Part shown: positions 55,801 to 64,000 of the stretch, in pieces
How the letters are laid out: the number at the start of each line of letters is the position of its first letter
How positions within the stretch are numbered: the first letter of the stretch is position 1
Origin: Euglena gracilis
Lineage: Eukaryota > Euglenida > Euglenophyceae > Euglenales
DNA length: 64,000 nucleotides
NCBI GenBank assembly: GCA_039621445.1
Contig: CP154956.1
Location: forward strand, 857,653-921,652
Direction of reading: 5' to 3'
Notes under the pieces: generated by a model
Seen by the model: only the letters and a program-made list of their open reading frames with translations
Told to the model about the DNA's origin: nothing
Databases searched by the model: none
Program-made: the position numbers and the translations under genes

Positions 55801-58800
55801 ATATATATATATTTAAGATAAGGGCTTGTCAAAGACGAATTTAACACCTGCCGGACACCCCTGCAGAAATAGGTTTCGAGAGTGGGTGGGTTGGAGCCGT
55901 CGGACCCCCACACCCTGTGGGAGTGGGGTGCAACGTGGGAAATCCTTGGCCCGACCAAAAGCCGGGCCGGAATATTTCCAAGGGGTTGCAGCCAGTTTTG
56001 GGTGGGTGGGTTCACCCCAGGGGGTTTTTCAAAAAAGTGGGTGGGTGGGTGGGTGTGGGTAGGGGGGGGGGGTCACTCCACTCTTCGAAAAACCAGTCAG
56101 TCACTTTTTTGGGGGGGAAACCAGTCAGTCACTACCCCCCCTCGGGGGGGGGGGGGGGGGGCTCGGCCACTCTGGGATCCAAGGAAATCTCACCAAAAAC
56201 ATGGGAAAAAAATTTCCGGCGCCTTTGGCGCCGGGTCACTTTATTCAGGTGGTTTATTTGCAGACCCCCGGGGGGAGGGGGGTCTGGGCCAAAAACCAGT
56301 CAGTCACGCTGAAAAAACCAGTCACCCACCCCCCTGGGGGGGGGGGGTCGGTCAGTGACTAAGTGATTGACTGACTCAGACTGTCACCATGGAGGTACAT
56401 ACAATTAAAATCAGAGGGGTCGGGGATAAGCCAAAAGCCCTGTTTATGATCCGACAATGTTGGCAATTCCAAGGCCTCGGATCTCTGCGGTGGGGTTCAA
56501 CTGGTAGCCGTTCACCTGAGCCGGCAGCAGACCCCAGTTGGAAGTCTGCTATCCAAAACCTTTGACCATGAGCTGGGGAAGGCCCCGGCCCATCACCCCG
56601 AACTGGTTTGCGGGATTCCCCCGTTTCAGTCCTGTGCGGCGGATATATTATTATCTGCCGCTCGGCCAGGGGGTGGGGGTCATACGCACTCCTGACCTGC
56701 AACCCCCGACCGGGGGGTGGTCGGCATGTCTCAGAACCGGAAAATGGGGTGCTTAATTTGCCAAAATATGGGTAAGAAGCGGCGGGGGGGGGGGAATCCG
56801 GCACTTGGAAAGAATAATTCCCATATTGTGGAGGTGGACAGGCATTTGGATGCAAAATCCAGGGGGGGGAAATGCGCTGGACGGCCCTCGGAAAAAATGC
56901 GCAAAAAAATGCGCAAAAAATGCGCTGAGTTTGTGACATTCCTAAGGGAAAAAGGACTTGGACAACTTTCCAACACTAAACCCAAAATTAAACCAAAATC
57001 ACCAAAAAGAGCTGAAATGAAGGTATTTTGGCAAAAAAAAATGCGAAAATGGGTTCGTTGGTTACAGAAATGGGTCAGTTGAACGTGGGCAAAATTCGGT
57101 GAGCATGTGATTTGGGTGGAAAATGTGCAAAAATGGCAAAATGTGCAAAATTTGGCAAAAAAGGCGCAAAATTGAAAATGTGCAAAATTGGGCAAAAAAA
57201 TGCGCAAAAAATGGAAAATGTGCAAAAAACGGGGGGGAATGTGCAAAAAATGCGCAAAGATGCGCATTTTTGAAAATTGACAAAAATGCGCAAAAAATGC
57301 GCAAAAATGTGAAAAAATGAGAAACGCATTTCCCCCCCCCTGCAAAATCAACAGTATTTCACCAACTCAGGCTTCAGAAGCTTCCAAAATTTTGAAATTT
57401 CCGAGAAATTTCTCTTGCCCACTCCCTCGGGTCAATGATACGGGTCAAGTTGGGCTCGCCAGGGGTGTCGCTTTCCCCATGCTTGGACTCACATGTTACA
57501 AACCTGGATGAGTCCTCGAGACACCCTGCATGTTTTCGATGTTTCCCAACCATTTCCTCAGGCGAAGAGGACATTTGTGCGGGGAGAACATTCCTTGTGA
57601 TGCATTTTGAACCTAGAATGCTTTTCTGGGGGGTCAAGTTGAGCCCAATCTGCCCAGGGGGCCAATATAATAATAATAACCAGAGGGGGGTATATCCCGG
57701 GGGGGGGGGGGCTTGAACGCACACAAAATGAGCGGGGGTGATTAAACAATGTGATGCTCAGAAAAAGTGGGTGATAAAACACTGAACAGGGAGGGCAAAT
57801 ACCTACCCCCCCCATGAAGCACCTTTCCCTTTTTGTGTTTGAAAATCGCTTCCTGTGAAATTGTTGGTCCCTGGTTTCGACCAACCAGGAAAGATCAAAT
57901 TTCATTCATCTTCCTATGCCAGGAAATTGTGAGGGTGGTAAGGGGAAATTTGTCAGGAACCACGGCACAAGCTGATGCGTAAAGAACGCAAATTGGGCCT
58001 AACCATGGAGCGGGCGATGGAGATGGACTCGAGCAAGTCGATCAGCAGTACGATGACGGCGAGCATCATTTTGGAGCCGAGGTTGTCGATGGGGAAGAAC
58101 CAGTCAACGGTGGGCCCCGGGATGCCGGAGGGGATGGCACCAGTGATGCGGAGGGCAGCAGGGTGGACCTGTCAGAGTCTGGTATAAGGTCAACTGGCAG
58201 AACTGCAAAAAAAAAACTGCAAAAGACTGCAAAAAAAACTGCAAAAAAAAACTGCTCGTCACCAGAAAAACCATTTGAAGCCAGCATGCTGCGAGTGAGG
58301 CTGAGATGGACCATTGATATTCTATTTGCTCAAATGGGCCTAACAAATACAAAGGGGCGGAGGGTCCCTCTCCCACTGGGAAACTTTGCGCTGTGCTCTG
58401 AGGTGGAAACGAGATTTTCACTGTCCAAAAATAGCCAAAAATGAGCATTTTTGGCCATTTTTGGGGTCCCAAAAAAAGTTCGTGCTTCGGGCCAGTCACA
58501 GGGAAAAAAATTCCACTACCGGGGGGGGGGGAAATTGAAGCTAGATAAAATTAGACCCGACAAAACTGGAAGCCGAAAAAATTGGTGCCAAACCTGAAAA
58601 CGGCCCGGAAAAAATTGGCAGGTTTTGTGTGCAAGATGACTGGAAAAAAGGTGATTTTCAAAATTTTGAGGCAGGATTTTCAAAAAAGGCCCGGAAAAAT
58701 TTGGCAGGATTTCTGTACGCCAATTTTTTCCCAATCAATTTTTTCGGCATCCAATTCCCCCCCCCCGGTAGCAACCCCGCCAGCGGAGCCCCCCCCCCCA

Positions 58801-61800
58801 GAGGGTCCACTAGAATTTTCACTGGCAGATTTGGACTAGCTGCGGTCCATCCCCCCCCCCCGGAGGGGGCACTGCGAACCCTTAAACAAAAGCTTGGCTA
58901 AAACGTACTTGGAAAAAAAAACGCTGGGGAATAATTTTTTGGGGGTTCCTGAGGGGAGGAGTGGGGTTGTGGACAGCCGAGAGTCAGGTTATCCGGGAGT
59001 TACAGGGTGAGAAAGAGATCCGCTTCACCGCACTGTGATCCAATGAATTGGATGATGAATGAAAAATGATACGCAGCTACCAGTCTCTTGGCTATTTGTC
59101 ATTTCGGCCAGCACACGAGGGAGGTTCATTTTTAATCAATAATTTTGAAACACAACGGGTGGGCATGTGTGGAATCGATTTAGGCAGGGTTCACCGAGGA
59201 CCCCACCCTGGTTGTTCATCGGGGCCAAGTCCCAGCGGTAGCTGTAGGTCAGCGCGGTGGTGATGATGACGACCAGCAGGGGGCCGAAATAGCCGAGGAT
59301 CTTGGCGCGGGGGTGGAGGGCGGTGATCCTGGGTCCAGAACCATCCTCAGAAAGGGGGGGGGATCCCCCCTCCCTCCAGCCCAATCCTCCGGTCCGAAAC
59401 ACAGGACACCACACACAGAGGGTGGTCCAGACCAGGCTGTTTTTTACGAACCCCGGGGGGGAGGGGGGTCCGGAGGCCTGTGAGTGCCTGCCCAGGCAGG
59501 CACTGCCCCCCCCGGGGGGGGGGGTCGGATTTCGGCCTGTGCCCAGGCACAATCCTTTGAAAATCGGCCATTTTTTGCTCCCCAGCGCCGGGGTTGTGCC
59601 AGGATTCATCACGTCAACGGCTGCAGCTGTTCACAAAAAAAAATTGTTGCAACAGAATTTTTCTCATTTTAGGCCATTTTAGGGTCCCCCACCCAGACCT
59701 CTGTTTAATGTGTATCAACGATACACACCGATACACAAAATTTTTCTTGCCGATACACAAAAAAAATTTGAAATGATACACACCGATACACAATTTTTTT
59801 TTGCCAATACACACCGACACACAAAATTTTTACAAAAATGAGGGGGAAAACGGGTTGATGTTTTGACACCATTGCCACAGAACTATGCCCGGCTCACCCT
59901 GTAAAGCTTCTGAAGAATCTGTCAAGATGTGCTGCTTGTAGTTCCTTCTTGACGTTTTCCACCAACCGCCTCACGCCAGGGGGGATTCCCATCCGAACCA
60001 TATTGTCAATGCTGAGAAATGGGAAAATCTCTTTGGTGTAAAATCCTTCATTTCAAAAAGCCGTTGCAAAACGGCCCAGAAAGGGAGTTCTTGCGAGAAG
60101 ACAAGAATACAACTTTTCGTAAAAAAATTTGCCGATACACACAATTTTTTTTGGCGATACACACCAACTTGGGCGGCCGAATTCGCACTGAAGGGTTTTT
60201 CCTTTAGAATTTGCGCATTTGCGCAAATTCTACGAAATTCCTGGACCCTGTACCCTGACACAAGGGAGAACAGGTTACGAGCTGTGACACCCCATTGTTG
60301 AGGGGAGTAACACCAGGTAGTTTGGTACGCAAATTACTTACCGTGTGACGCAGAGAGGGCGGAGGGTGAGATTGGTGTTGTTGAATGTCAAACAGGAGAG
60401 AGGCACACACCCCTTGTTATGACATGGTGCTGAAGTGCTGGCTGAACTGGCTGGGATACTACCACCGCCGGTAAGAACACACGGAGCCTCATTAGATCAC
60501 ACACTACAGACTACTCAGCCAGCTGTCACGCAACTGATTTGTGTTTATGGGCGCATTTGCGCAAATGAAAACAATTGTGTTTGTGGGCACATTTGCGCAA
60601 ATAAAACGTTAAATGCTGATGTTCAAAATACATATTTGTGGGCGCAAATAAATCCAGAACCAAATTTTTGGTGTGCGCATTTGCGCAAATGCGCGCACCA
60701 ACAAAATTATGTTATTTGCGCAAATGCACAAACAAACATAAACATAAAATTCCATGTTAAATGACACCAATGAGGACCATGACCTTACGAGGTTTAAAAA
60801 CGTGATGGGCGTGCTGGTGCGCGCAGTTGTGCAAATAAATACAATTACATTTGTGCACGCATTTGCGCAAATGCGCAAATAAACATTTAATAAACCGCTT
60901 CAAAATGATGTGTTTGAGCGAGTCGTAACGCACACAAACAAAATTGTGTGCTACTTGCGCAAATGTGCGATACTATCTCCTCCTCCGTGACAGCTGGCGA
61001 ACGCAATTCCTTACGCCAACCATTGATTTGCACCACGATTACGTGGCGATGAAATTTGTGGTCAGGGGCAGTGTGTAATGTTCACTGGGACACGGCATCT
61101 GACAAGCCAAAATTTGCCTGTCTTATGTGTGTACATTTGCACTGCTGTTCCCCGGCTCGAACGGCCTGTTCCTTTGGCGTCATCTGTTTGGCAATTAAAC
61201 GTAATGAATTGATGACGCGCAAACGACCTGTGACTGTTCAACACCTTTTCTGCAACAGGACTGCGTTGCAAGAAATCAAAATCTGGCACCTGAAAATACC
61301 CGGGATGTGGCCGGAGTCCGTTTTTTCTGGTTCTTCTCCATCATTTTCCCCTTGAAATACGTAAAACACACCAGATTTTGTGCATAATTCGGGGGGAGTG
61401 AGTCCCACCGCTTTGATGCACCCAATCCAGTGGTAAAGGTTCACCGCTTCCTTGAACCCAAAGTAACGGGTGTTTGAGGGCTACCTTTCTCCGGGTGCTG
61501 GTTGCCATGCACTGGCACCACGTCATACCCCAATCTCACGCCCCGGTGGCGGGGTATAACGTGGCCGCCAAAGCTGGGTGTTGTTGCACCAGGGAGATGG
61601 ATGCCGATCTGGTGAGTGCTGAAGCATCAGCAGCTCATGTGGCTGCAGCAGCGGAGCCGAGGCCGCAGGCCAGTGGCAGGGCCCTTGGGATCCTAAAATC
61701 GGTGCCGGTGGACATGCACTGTTACTGGGTAGCTGTGCACCCACCTTCAGGAGATCCGCTGTCCCCATCTTTTGTGGGACCTGTCAATGGTTCAGAAACG

Positions 61801-63930
61801 GCACCATAACACCATATGCCGGAGGAGACGGTCATGTGGTCATTTTGGTTGAGCCCATTCAGAAGCCACTAAGGGTGGCTGTTGGAGGGCCAAATGAAGT
61901 CGCTTTTTACTCCTCCATTGGTTGTTTATTAGCGCATTTGTGCGCATCATGTTGTCTGTGTTCGCAAATGCGCAAATAAACCAGATGTAAATTATGCAGT
62001 TTCTTCATGCGGTTTATTTGCGCATTTGCACCCACAAACAACGTGATGTGTGCAAATGCGCAAATGCACCACATCTGCTGTTGGTGTTTGACGGTTGTGT
62101 TTCCGTCACACCGTTCTTCTTTGTGTTTATTTGCGCATTTGCGCAAATAAACAGAGAACATGTTTGTTTGCGCATTTGCGCAAATGCGCGCATAAAATAT
62201 AATTTGTGTTTGTGCGCGCATTTGCGCCCATAAGCTTGCGCGTCAACAAACAGTGTGACAAACCCACCAACTGGACGGCCCGTTGGTCTGCGCACTCACG
62301 GCTCCTTTGTCACGCCTTTTTTCGACGGCGTCAGTTCATGGGTACTAAAGCCCAAAACTTGAAAGACATGTTTATGTTTATTTGCGTAATTGTGCAAATA
62401 AACATAAACATGTTGGTGCGCGCATTTGCGAAAATAAACACAATTTTGTCCTTCCAGTGTTGGGCTTCTTCCGCTGGGTTCTTTGCCACACAACTGGTTG
62501 TGCGGATCCCGGGTATAAGCCGGGTGAGAGACACCCGTCCCCTTCATTCCCTGCGGACCCTATTTCTTCCCCCCTGCGCTTCCCTTGTCAAACACCCCAC
62601 ACTTGCCTTCCTCTCACTGCGTCCCTCCTTCCCGCTCGGTCACACCACACCCTCACACCCCCGCGCTTCAACAGACGCACCAAACACACCACACCACGGC
62701 GTCGCAAGCAAAGTAGTCTGGCAAACACCCAGGACGCACACCACCGGCAGCTCGGGCACACCCGGGGGACGCGGCCGAAAGAAGGAACAAGGGCAGCAAA
62801 GGTCCCGTTCCTTTTCCGCTTTTTTTTGTCATTTTTTCCCTTTTGGCCGCAAGGTCCCGGGGGTATCGACGTACAAAGTCCATTTTCAGACCCCCCAAAA
62901 ACAAACCATTTTCGCCAAAGTCCCGGGGGTCCTATACCGCCAAAATCAGAATTTCGCTCATTGGGTTAGAGGATGATGACATACTGAAAGGGTGTGGGGT
63001 AGCCGAATTGGGGTACGTCCTCCCCCCCCGGGATCCCCCGGTCGGGCACCCTACGCCCAGTCCCTGCTGCGTGAACGGCCTTCTCCTTCCTCGCCGCACC
63101 AACCGGGCGAGGTGCCTCCCGTCGCCTCCAGCGCGGGCATCGGGCCCGAGGTAGGCACTTCCCCGCCTTCGCGCTCGGCGGGCGTCCCCCCGCGTGGAAT
63201 AACCGCCCTCCTGACTCCGACACCCTCCAAGCCCAGCGGTTCCCCCCCCCCCCCGTCTGTGTGCACCCCTCTGCGCTCCCGACTAAAGCTGAGTGCGAAC
63301 TAAGACCGATACACAATTTTTGTTTGCCAATACACACCGACACATTTTTTTCGCCGATACACACTAACATAGGTCTGCCCCCACCTGGGGTCAAAAAGTC
63401 TTTTTTTTTGAGACTGGGGGGAAGGGGGGGTCCCCCACCCACCCCTCTTGGGGGGGGGACGGCCCGGGGAACCCACAAAAAATGGCCGAAAAATACGCGC
63501 AGTGCTAAAAAAAAAGCTTTTTTGAGAAATCTTTGGGCGCCGAAAGTATGTCCACCCCCCTCTGGGTGGACCCCCTGAGGGGGGGGGGGGGCTCGGCCGC
63601 CCCCCCCCCCCCGGGTCCACGACTAAAAAAAACCCTACTTGGCCTACTCGGCCACTGATACTTCCCCAGATTGACAAGTTGGAAAGCACCAGGGACCCTG
63701 ACAGGTTCTTGGGCATGACAATTTGGGGAGGGGATATTGAGCTGTTGAGTGAAAAAAATAATCCACATCTTTTTTTTTTTTAAATGGGAGACAGGCGCGC
63801 ATGTCCCCAACCTGACAGTTTCTGAGGGCAAATGAAACCTTGATGAAGGGATCTGTCCGCGGAAAGCCATGATGAAGACGAGGCAAGAAAAGCCCATCAC
63901 AACTCCACACCAGACAACTGTTTTATCCAC
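46565..63930 (-). CDS. SulP-family sulfate transporter gene, 14 exons visible, 5' end outside the window
   Basis: Exons (descending): 63,930-63,859; 59,330-59,214; 58,153-58,005; 56,522-56,446; 54,668-54,584; 53,270-53,215; 52,752-52,666; 52,448-52,356; 50,419-50,358; 50,113-50,071; 49,531-49,432; 49,283-about 49,195; 47,531-47,431; 46,697-46,565 (TGA). They join in frame to about 420 residues matching the second half of SulP transporters: ILGYFGPLLVVIIT, GAIPSGIPGPTVDWF, LLIDLLESISIARS, NPTAEIRGLGIANIVGS, YTTTGSFSRSS, NAMAAIIIASMPALFNWREF, YKVNKFDCLVFV, AVGLSMGIVILYSAFP, ILGNVPETQVYRN, then the cytosolic STAS domain (CLIVRVDAPIYFANTNPLR, INFLIFDLSGVSVID, STAIHYLKGM, RGIQVVLVQPNKQVVDIL, IGREYIGMDMHRMVQFC). 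SulP proteins move sulfate or related anions across membranes. The first membrane segments and promoter lie beyond 64,000. The last exon could end earlier, since CAG-type donors occur in it. Confidence 0.88.
48076..48268. mobile_element. hAT-like MITE inside a SulP intron
   Basis: 193 bp, CAGGGGTTTTTTTTAAGCC ... GACTAAAAAAAAAAACCCTG, flanked by perfect CACCGGGG at 48,068-48,075 and 48,269-48,276. Lies in the intron 49,194-47,532. Confidence 0.9.
51620..51870. repeat. GTCGACC hairpin repeat
   Basis: Related to about 34,870-35,060 and, more distantly, 39,050-39,190 and 41,160-41,320: CCACCACAGCATTTTCACAG, ATTTTGGGGTCG and CACCCTGGCTGTTTGGCCG recur in order. In the intron 52,355-50,420. Confidence 0.6.
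53745..54215. repeat. Irregular TATAAGAAACCCC repeat array
   Basis: About nine copies of TATAAGAAACCCC or TGTAAGAAACCCC, often as ACACCCAAATATAAGAAACC, at irregular spacing, with one inverted copy at 54,204-54,219 (GGTTTCTTATATTTG). Fills intron 54,583-53,271. Confidence 0.75.
54785..55080. repeat. GCCGCGGC-containing cluster
   Basis: About eight copies of CCGCGG flanked by GCGCAC- or GCACAC-type sequence within 300 bp, irregularly spaced. Self-complementary cores. In intron 56,445-54,669. Confidence 0.7.
55362..55704. mobile_element. hAT-like MITE carrying a nested second element
   Basis: 343 bp, AGAGGGGCTTTTTCAAGACC ... GACTAAAAAATCCCT, flanked by perfect GAATCCTC at 55,354-55,361 and 55,705-55,712. 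The family's usual length is about 190-245 bp; the excess is the insertion at 55,541-55,667. Confidence 0.88.
55541..55667. mobile_element. Nested 127-bp MITE with 17-18 bp inverted repeats
   Basis: Ends CAGGGTTCGATATAAGG and the inverse CCTTATATCTAACCCTG (one mismatch), flanked by CTCTACCC and GTCTACCC (7 of 8). A different family from its host element but with the same CAGGG/8-bp style. Confidence 0.85.
55758..55813. repeat. (AT)n microsatellite
   Basis: Nearly pure AT/TA dinucleotide repeat of about 55 bp. Confidence 0.95.
56070..56370. repeat. CAGTCAGTCAC hairpin repeat
   Basis: AACCAGTCAGTCACT motifs between C-run/G-run hairpins and a GGCGCCTTTGGCGCC hairpin. Same arrangement as 37,835-38,090 and, partly, 35,240-35,420. 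In intron 56,445-54,669. Confidence 0.65.
56860..57341. mobile_element. A-rich MITE with CAGGGGG termini
   Basis: 482 bp, CAGGGGGGGGAAATGCGC ... AAACGCATTTCCCCCCCCCT, flanked by perfect GCAAAATC at 56,852-56,859 and 57,342-57,349. Interior array of AAAAATGCGCAAAAATG. In intron 58,004-56,523. Confidence 0.88.
59700..59830. repeat. GATACACACCGATACAC array
   Basis: Repeated GATACACA / CCGATACACA units with A/T runs between; shorter arrays at about 60,130-60,170 and 63,305-63,365. All in the intron 63,858-59,331. Confidence 0.7.
60205..62420. repeat. Dispersed GCGCATTTGCGCAAAT palindromes
   Basis: More than a dozen copies of a palindrome with core TTTGCGCATTTGCGCAAA. Perfect examples: 60,205-60,232 (13-bp arms, TT spacer) and 62,124-62,153 (14-bp arms, TT spacer). 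Others near 60,550, 60,590, 60,680, 60,715, 60,855, 61,930-62,060, 62,170, 62,215 and 62,380. All within the intron 63,858-59,331. Confidence 0.8.
63400..63638. mobile_element. Probable degenerate member of the CAGGGGTTTTTTT MITE family
   Basis: Has the family's left part (TTTTTTTTTGAGACTGGGGGG), interior AAAATGGCCGAAAAAT and right part (GGGTCCACGACTAAAAAAAACCC), but no target duplication was found. Confidence 0.55.
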
Positions 63931-64000
63931 CTGACTTGAAGCTTCGTTTCGGACACCAGCCCCACTTTCATTCAATGAATAAACCAAAATGATGCCATGC

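Larger units (their letters stand above)
49284..63858 (-). other. Nonconventional introns of the SulP gene with paired ends
   Basis: Introns in minus-strand order: 63,858-59,331; 59,213-58,154; 58,004-56,523; 56,445-54,669; 54,583-53,271; 53,214-52,753; 52,665-52,449; 52,355-50,420; 50,357-50,114 (GT-AG); 50,070-49,532; 49,431-49,284; plus 49,194-47,532 and 47,430-46,698 below this span. Starts GGACAG, AACCAG, GGTTAG, AAACAG, GTGCAG, GGGCAG, GCCCAG, GTTCAG and GAGCAG give CAG/TAG at +4 to +6; ends CTGGACCC, CTGCTGCC (twice), CTGGCTGC, CTGAGCTC, CTGCAGGT, CTGTAAGG, CTGGCGCC give CTG at -8 to -6. The chosen cuts also keep the protein frame. Ends pair, e.g. CAGGGCACC with GGTGCCCTG. Confidence 0.85.

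Noticed and set aside
57374-57540. Minus-strand frame that could be a SulP exon
   Set aside because: The exons on either side (58,005 and 56,522) join directly and match the family without a gap, so it is intronic.
61474-61809. Open GC-rich frames on both strands
   Set aside because: They fall inside the intron 63,858-59,331, whose flanking exons join in frame with family homology; no domain recognised.
62966-63478. 170-residue Pro/Gly-rich ORF
   Set aside because: High GC with homopolymer C/G runs opens frames by chance; no domain and it lies in an intron.

Overview
The window looks like nuclear DNA of a euglenid alga, probably Euglena or a close relative. The strongest evidence is a broken-up SulP-family sulfate transporter gene on the minus strand (exons between 46,565 and 63,930). 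Most of its introns do not follow GT-AG. They instead carry CAG near positions +4 to +6 and CTG near -8 to -6, and their two ends are complementary to each other. As I recall it, this is the published consensus of euglenid 'nonconventional' nuclear introns. I had no database access; the organism call rests on this pattern.

Left third (1-23,080): two nested LTR retrotransposons of one Ty3/gypsy chromovirus lineage, both on the minus strand. Element B (5' LTR 22,674-23,080, gag to 18,754, resuming at 2,027 and running off the left edge) is decayed. Element A (2,030-18,753) is nearly intact: 5' LTR, four primer-binding-site-like units, gag with two zinc knuckles, protease, reverse transcriptase, RNase H, integrase with chromodomain, then an extra 1,839-residue ORF of unknown function, polypurine tract and 3' LTR. 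A sits inside gag of B and is flanked by a 1,032-bp direct duplication. Both elements are full of short perfect hairpins with GG-loop-CC cores.

Middle (23,080-37,400): a graveyard of older elements. It holds a DIRS/Kangaroo-like retroelement in pieces (tyrosine recombinase remnant on the minus strand, gag-like and RT/RNase H remnants on the plus strand), another gag-like remnant, a deleted Ty3/gypsy pol on the minus strand, dispersed copies of one mosaic repeat, and a 1.5-kb element with 60-72 bp terminal inverted repeats around an ORF I cannot identify.

Right part (37,400-64,000): no gene recognised before 46.5 kb, then the transporter gene with exons of 43-149 bp and introns of about 0.15-4.5 kb. 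Introns and intergenic DNA are loaded with G/C-tract hairpins. Several of these are resolvable as short non-autonomous elements with CAGGGG-type termini and 8-bp target duplications (hAT-like MITEs), one nested in another. Other local repeat families (GCGCATTTGCGC palindromes, GCCGCGGC clusters, ATACACACCG arrays, TATAAGAAACCCC arrays) fill individual introns.
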